From contig NZ_QAOW01000005.1 of assembly GCF_003051005.1 (NCBI RefSeq), positions 248,001 through 312,000 of the forward strand: a stretch of DNA of 64,000 nt, read 5' to 3'. The notes below the pieces were generated by a model that made no database searches, had not been told where the DNA came from, and saw nothing but the letters and a program-made list of their open reading frames with translations. Made by a program: the position numbers and the translations under genes. This document shows positions 63,901 to 64,000 of this stretch, in pieces. Numbering within the stretch: the stretch's first letter is position 1; every line of letters begins with the position of its first letter. The stretch comes from Rhodococcus sp. OK519. Lineage in GTDB: Bacteria > Actinomycetota > Actinomycetes > Mycobacteriales > Mycobacteriaceae.

Positions 63901-64000
63901 CTAGACGCTCGCGACGCCCTCGGCCAGGAACGTCTTGCCGTTCACGGCCTCCGACGTGCCGGTGCGGTCCAGGTACGGCGTGATGCCGCCGTTCCAGAAT
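63901..64000 (-). CDS. C-terminus of a gene cut by the right edge (possibly 3-hydroxyacyl-CoA dehydrogenase/FadB-like)
   Basis: The minus-strand frame enters from the right and ends at TAG 63901. The 33 residues include FWNGGITPYLDRTGTSEAV and KTFLAEGVASV. The P/F-x-x-GG-x3-Y-x-D-x2-G pattern resembles the C-terminal FPPFTGG-type segment of multifunctional beta-oxidation enzymes (FadB/FadJ). That would suit the fatty-acid theme nearby, but the piece is too short for certainty. It converges with the peptide gene across a terminator. Confidence 0.5.
   Translation of the reverse strand, partial: FWNGGITPYLDRTGTSEAVNGKTFLAEGVASV

Overview
The window is 64 kb of high-GC, gene-dense DNA from an actinobacterium of the Rhodococcus/Nocardiaceae type (order Mycobacteriales). 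The evidence is gene content and order. A principal sigma factor with an alanine/lysine-rich N-terminus, polyphosphate glucokinase, SuhB, Cei, DUF4193, DUF3093, dUTPase, DUF3710, an OB-fold protein, DUF3159, two TrkA proteins, an APC permease and a TRAM methyltransferase occur in nearly the same order as the Mycobacterium tuberculosis Rv2703-Rv2689c block. SigB and a DtxR/IdeR-type iron regulator, an oleate hydratase, a resuscitation-promoting factor and several small actinobacterial DUF proteins agree with this. I saw no rRNA, tRNA, CRISPR array, prophage or insertion sequence. About 62 coding regions are called, two of them cut by the window ends.

Layout. 1-7.1 kb: a class III aminotransferase, then a LacI-type regulator divergent from a ribose-type uptake operon (ribokinase, sugar ABC ATPase, and one polypeptide that fuses the permease to the substrate-binding protein). 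Two near-palindromic operators lie between them. 7.1-12.9 kb: small membrane and secreted proteins, a resuscitation-promoting factor behind a c-di-AMP-type riboswitch leader, OxyR, and a divergent pair made of a LysR-like effector domain without HTH and DUF5997. 12.9-20.9 kb: a DUF3516 helicase, an alpha/beta hydrolase, a PAC2 protein, a lipoprotein, DUF4192 and galE. 20.9-26.9 kb: the iron regulator, a deacetylase/acetyltransferase pair (AcuC and Pat) and sigB with an ECF-type promoter. 27-35 kb: a methyltransferase, DUF3099/DUF3039, a YihY/BrkB protein, a second helicase, DUF7455, DUF952 and a KhtT-like subunit with its cation/proton antiporter. 35-48.7 kb: the conserved sigA-to-TRAM block. 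48.7-54.7 kb: an accessory transporter segment (MarR/DHA2 exporter, DrrAB-like ABC exporter) and a glutaminase-STAS-cyclic-nucleotide-binding fusion. 54.9-64 kb: dxs, oleate hydratase, a YkgJ-like Cys domain fused to pentapeptide repeats, a sugar porter, an iron-siderophore binding lipoprotein under an IdeR box, a secretory-lipase-fold protein that lacks its nucleophile serine, and a 30-residue peptide gene with a perfect Shine-Dalgarno.

Regulation is unusually readable here. Many genes lack a Shine-Dalgarno but carry a TAnnnT-like hexamer exactly six bases before the start codon, which suggests leaderless mRNAs. In two divergent pairs the -10 hexamers of both strands overlap. Convergent genes are separated by perfect GC-rich hairpins, two of them inside the 3' ends of coding sequences. 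The iron regulator and a matching IdeR box, and three potassium/c-di-AMP-themed loci (RPF riboswitch, KhtT-antiporter, TrkA pair with a KimA-like permease), lie in the same window.

Starts were chosen by hand from RBS, leaderless and overlap evidence, and often differ from the longest open frame. Family names come from recognising motifs, not from a database search.
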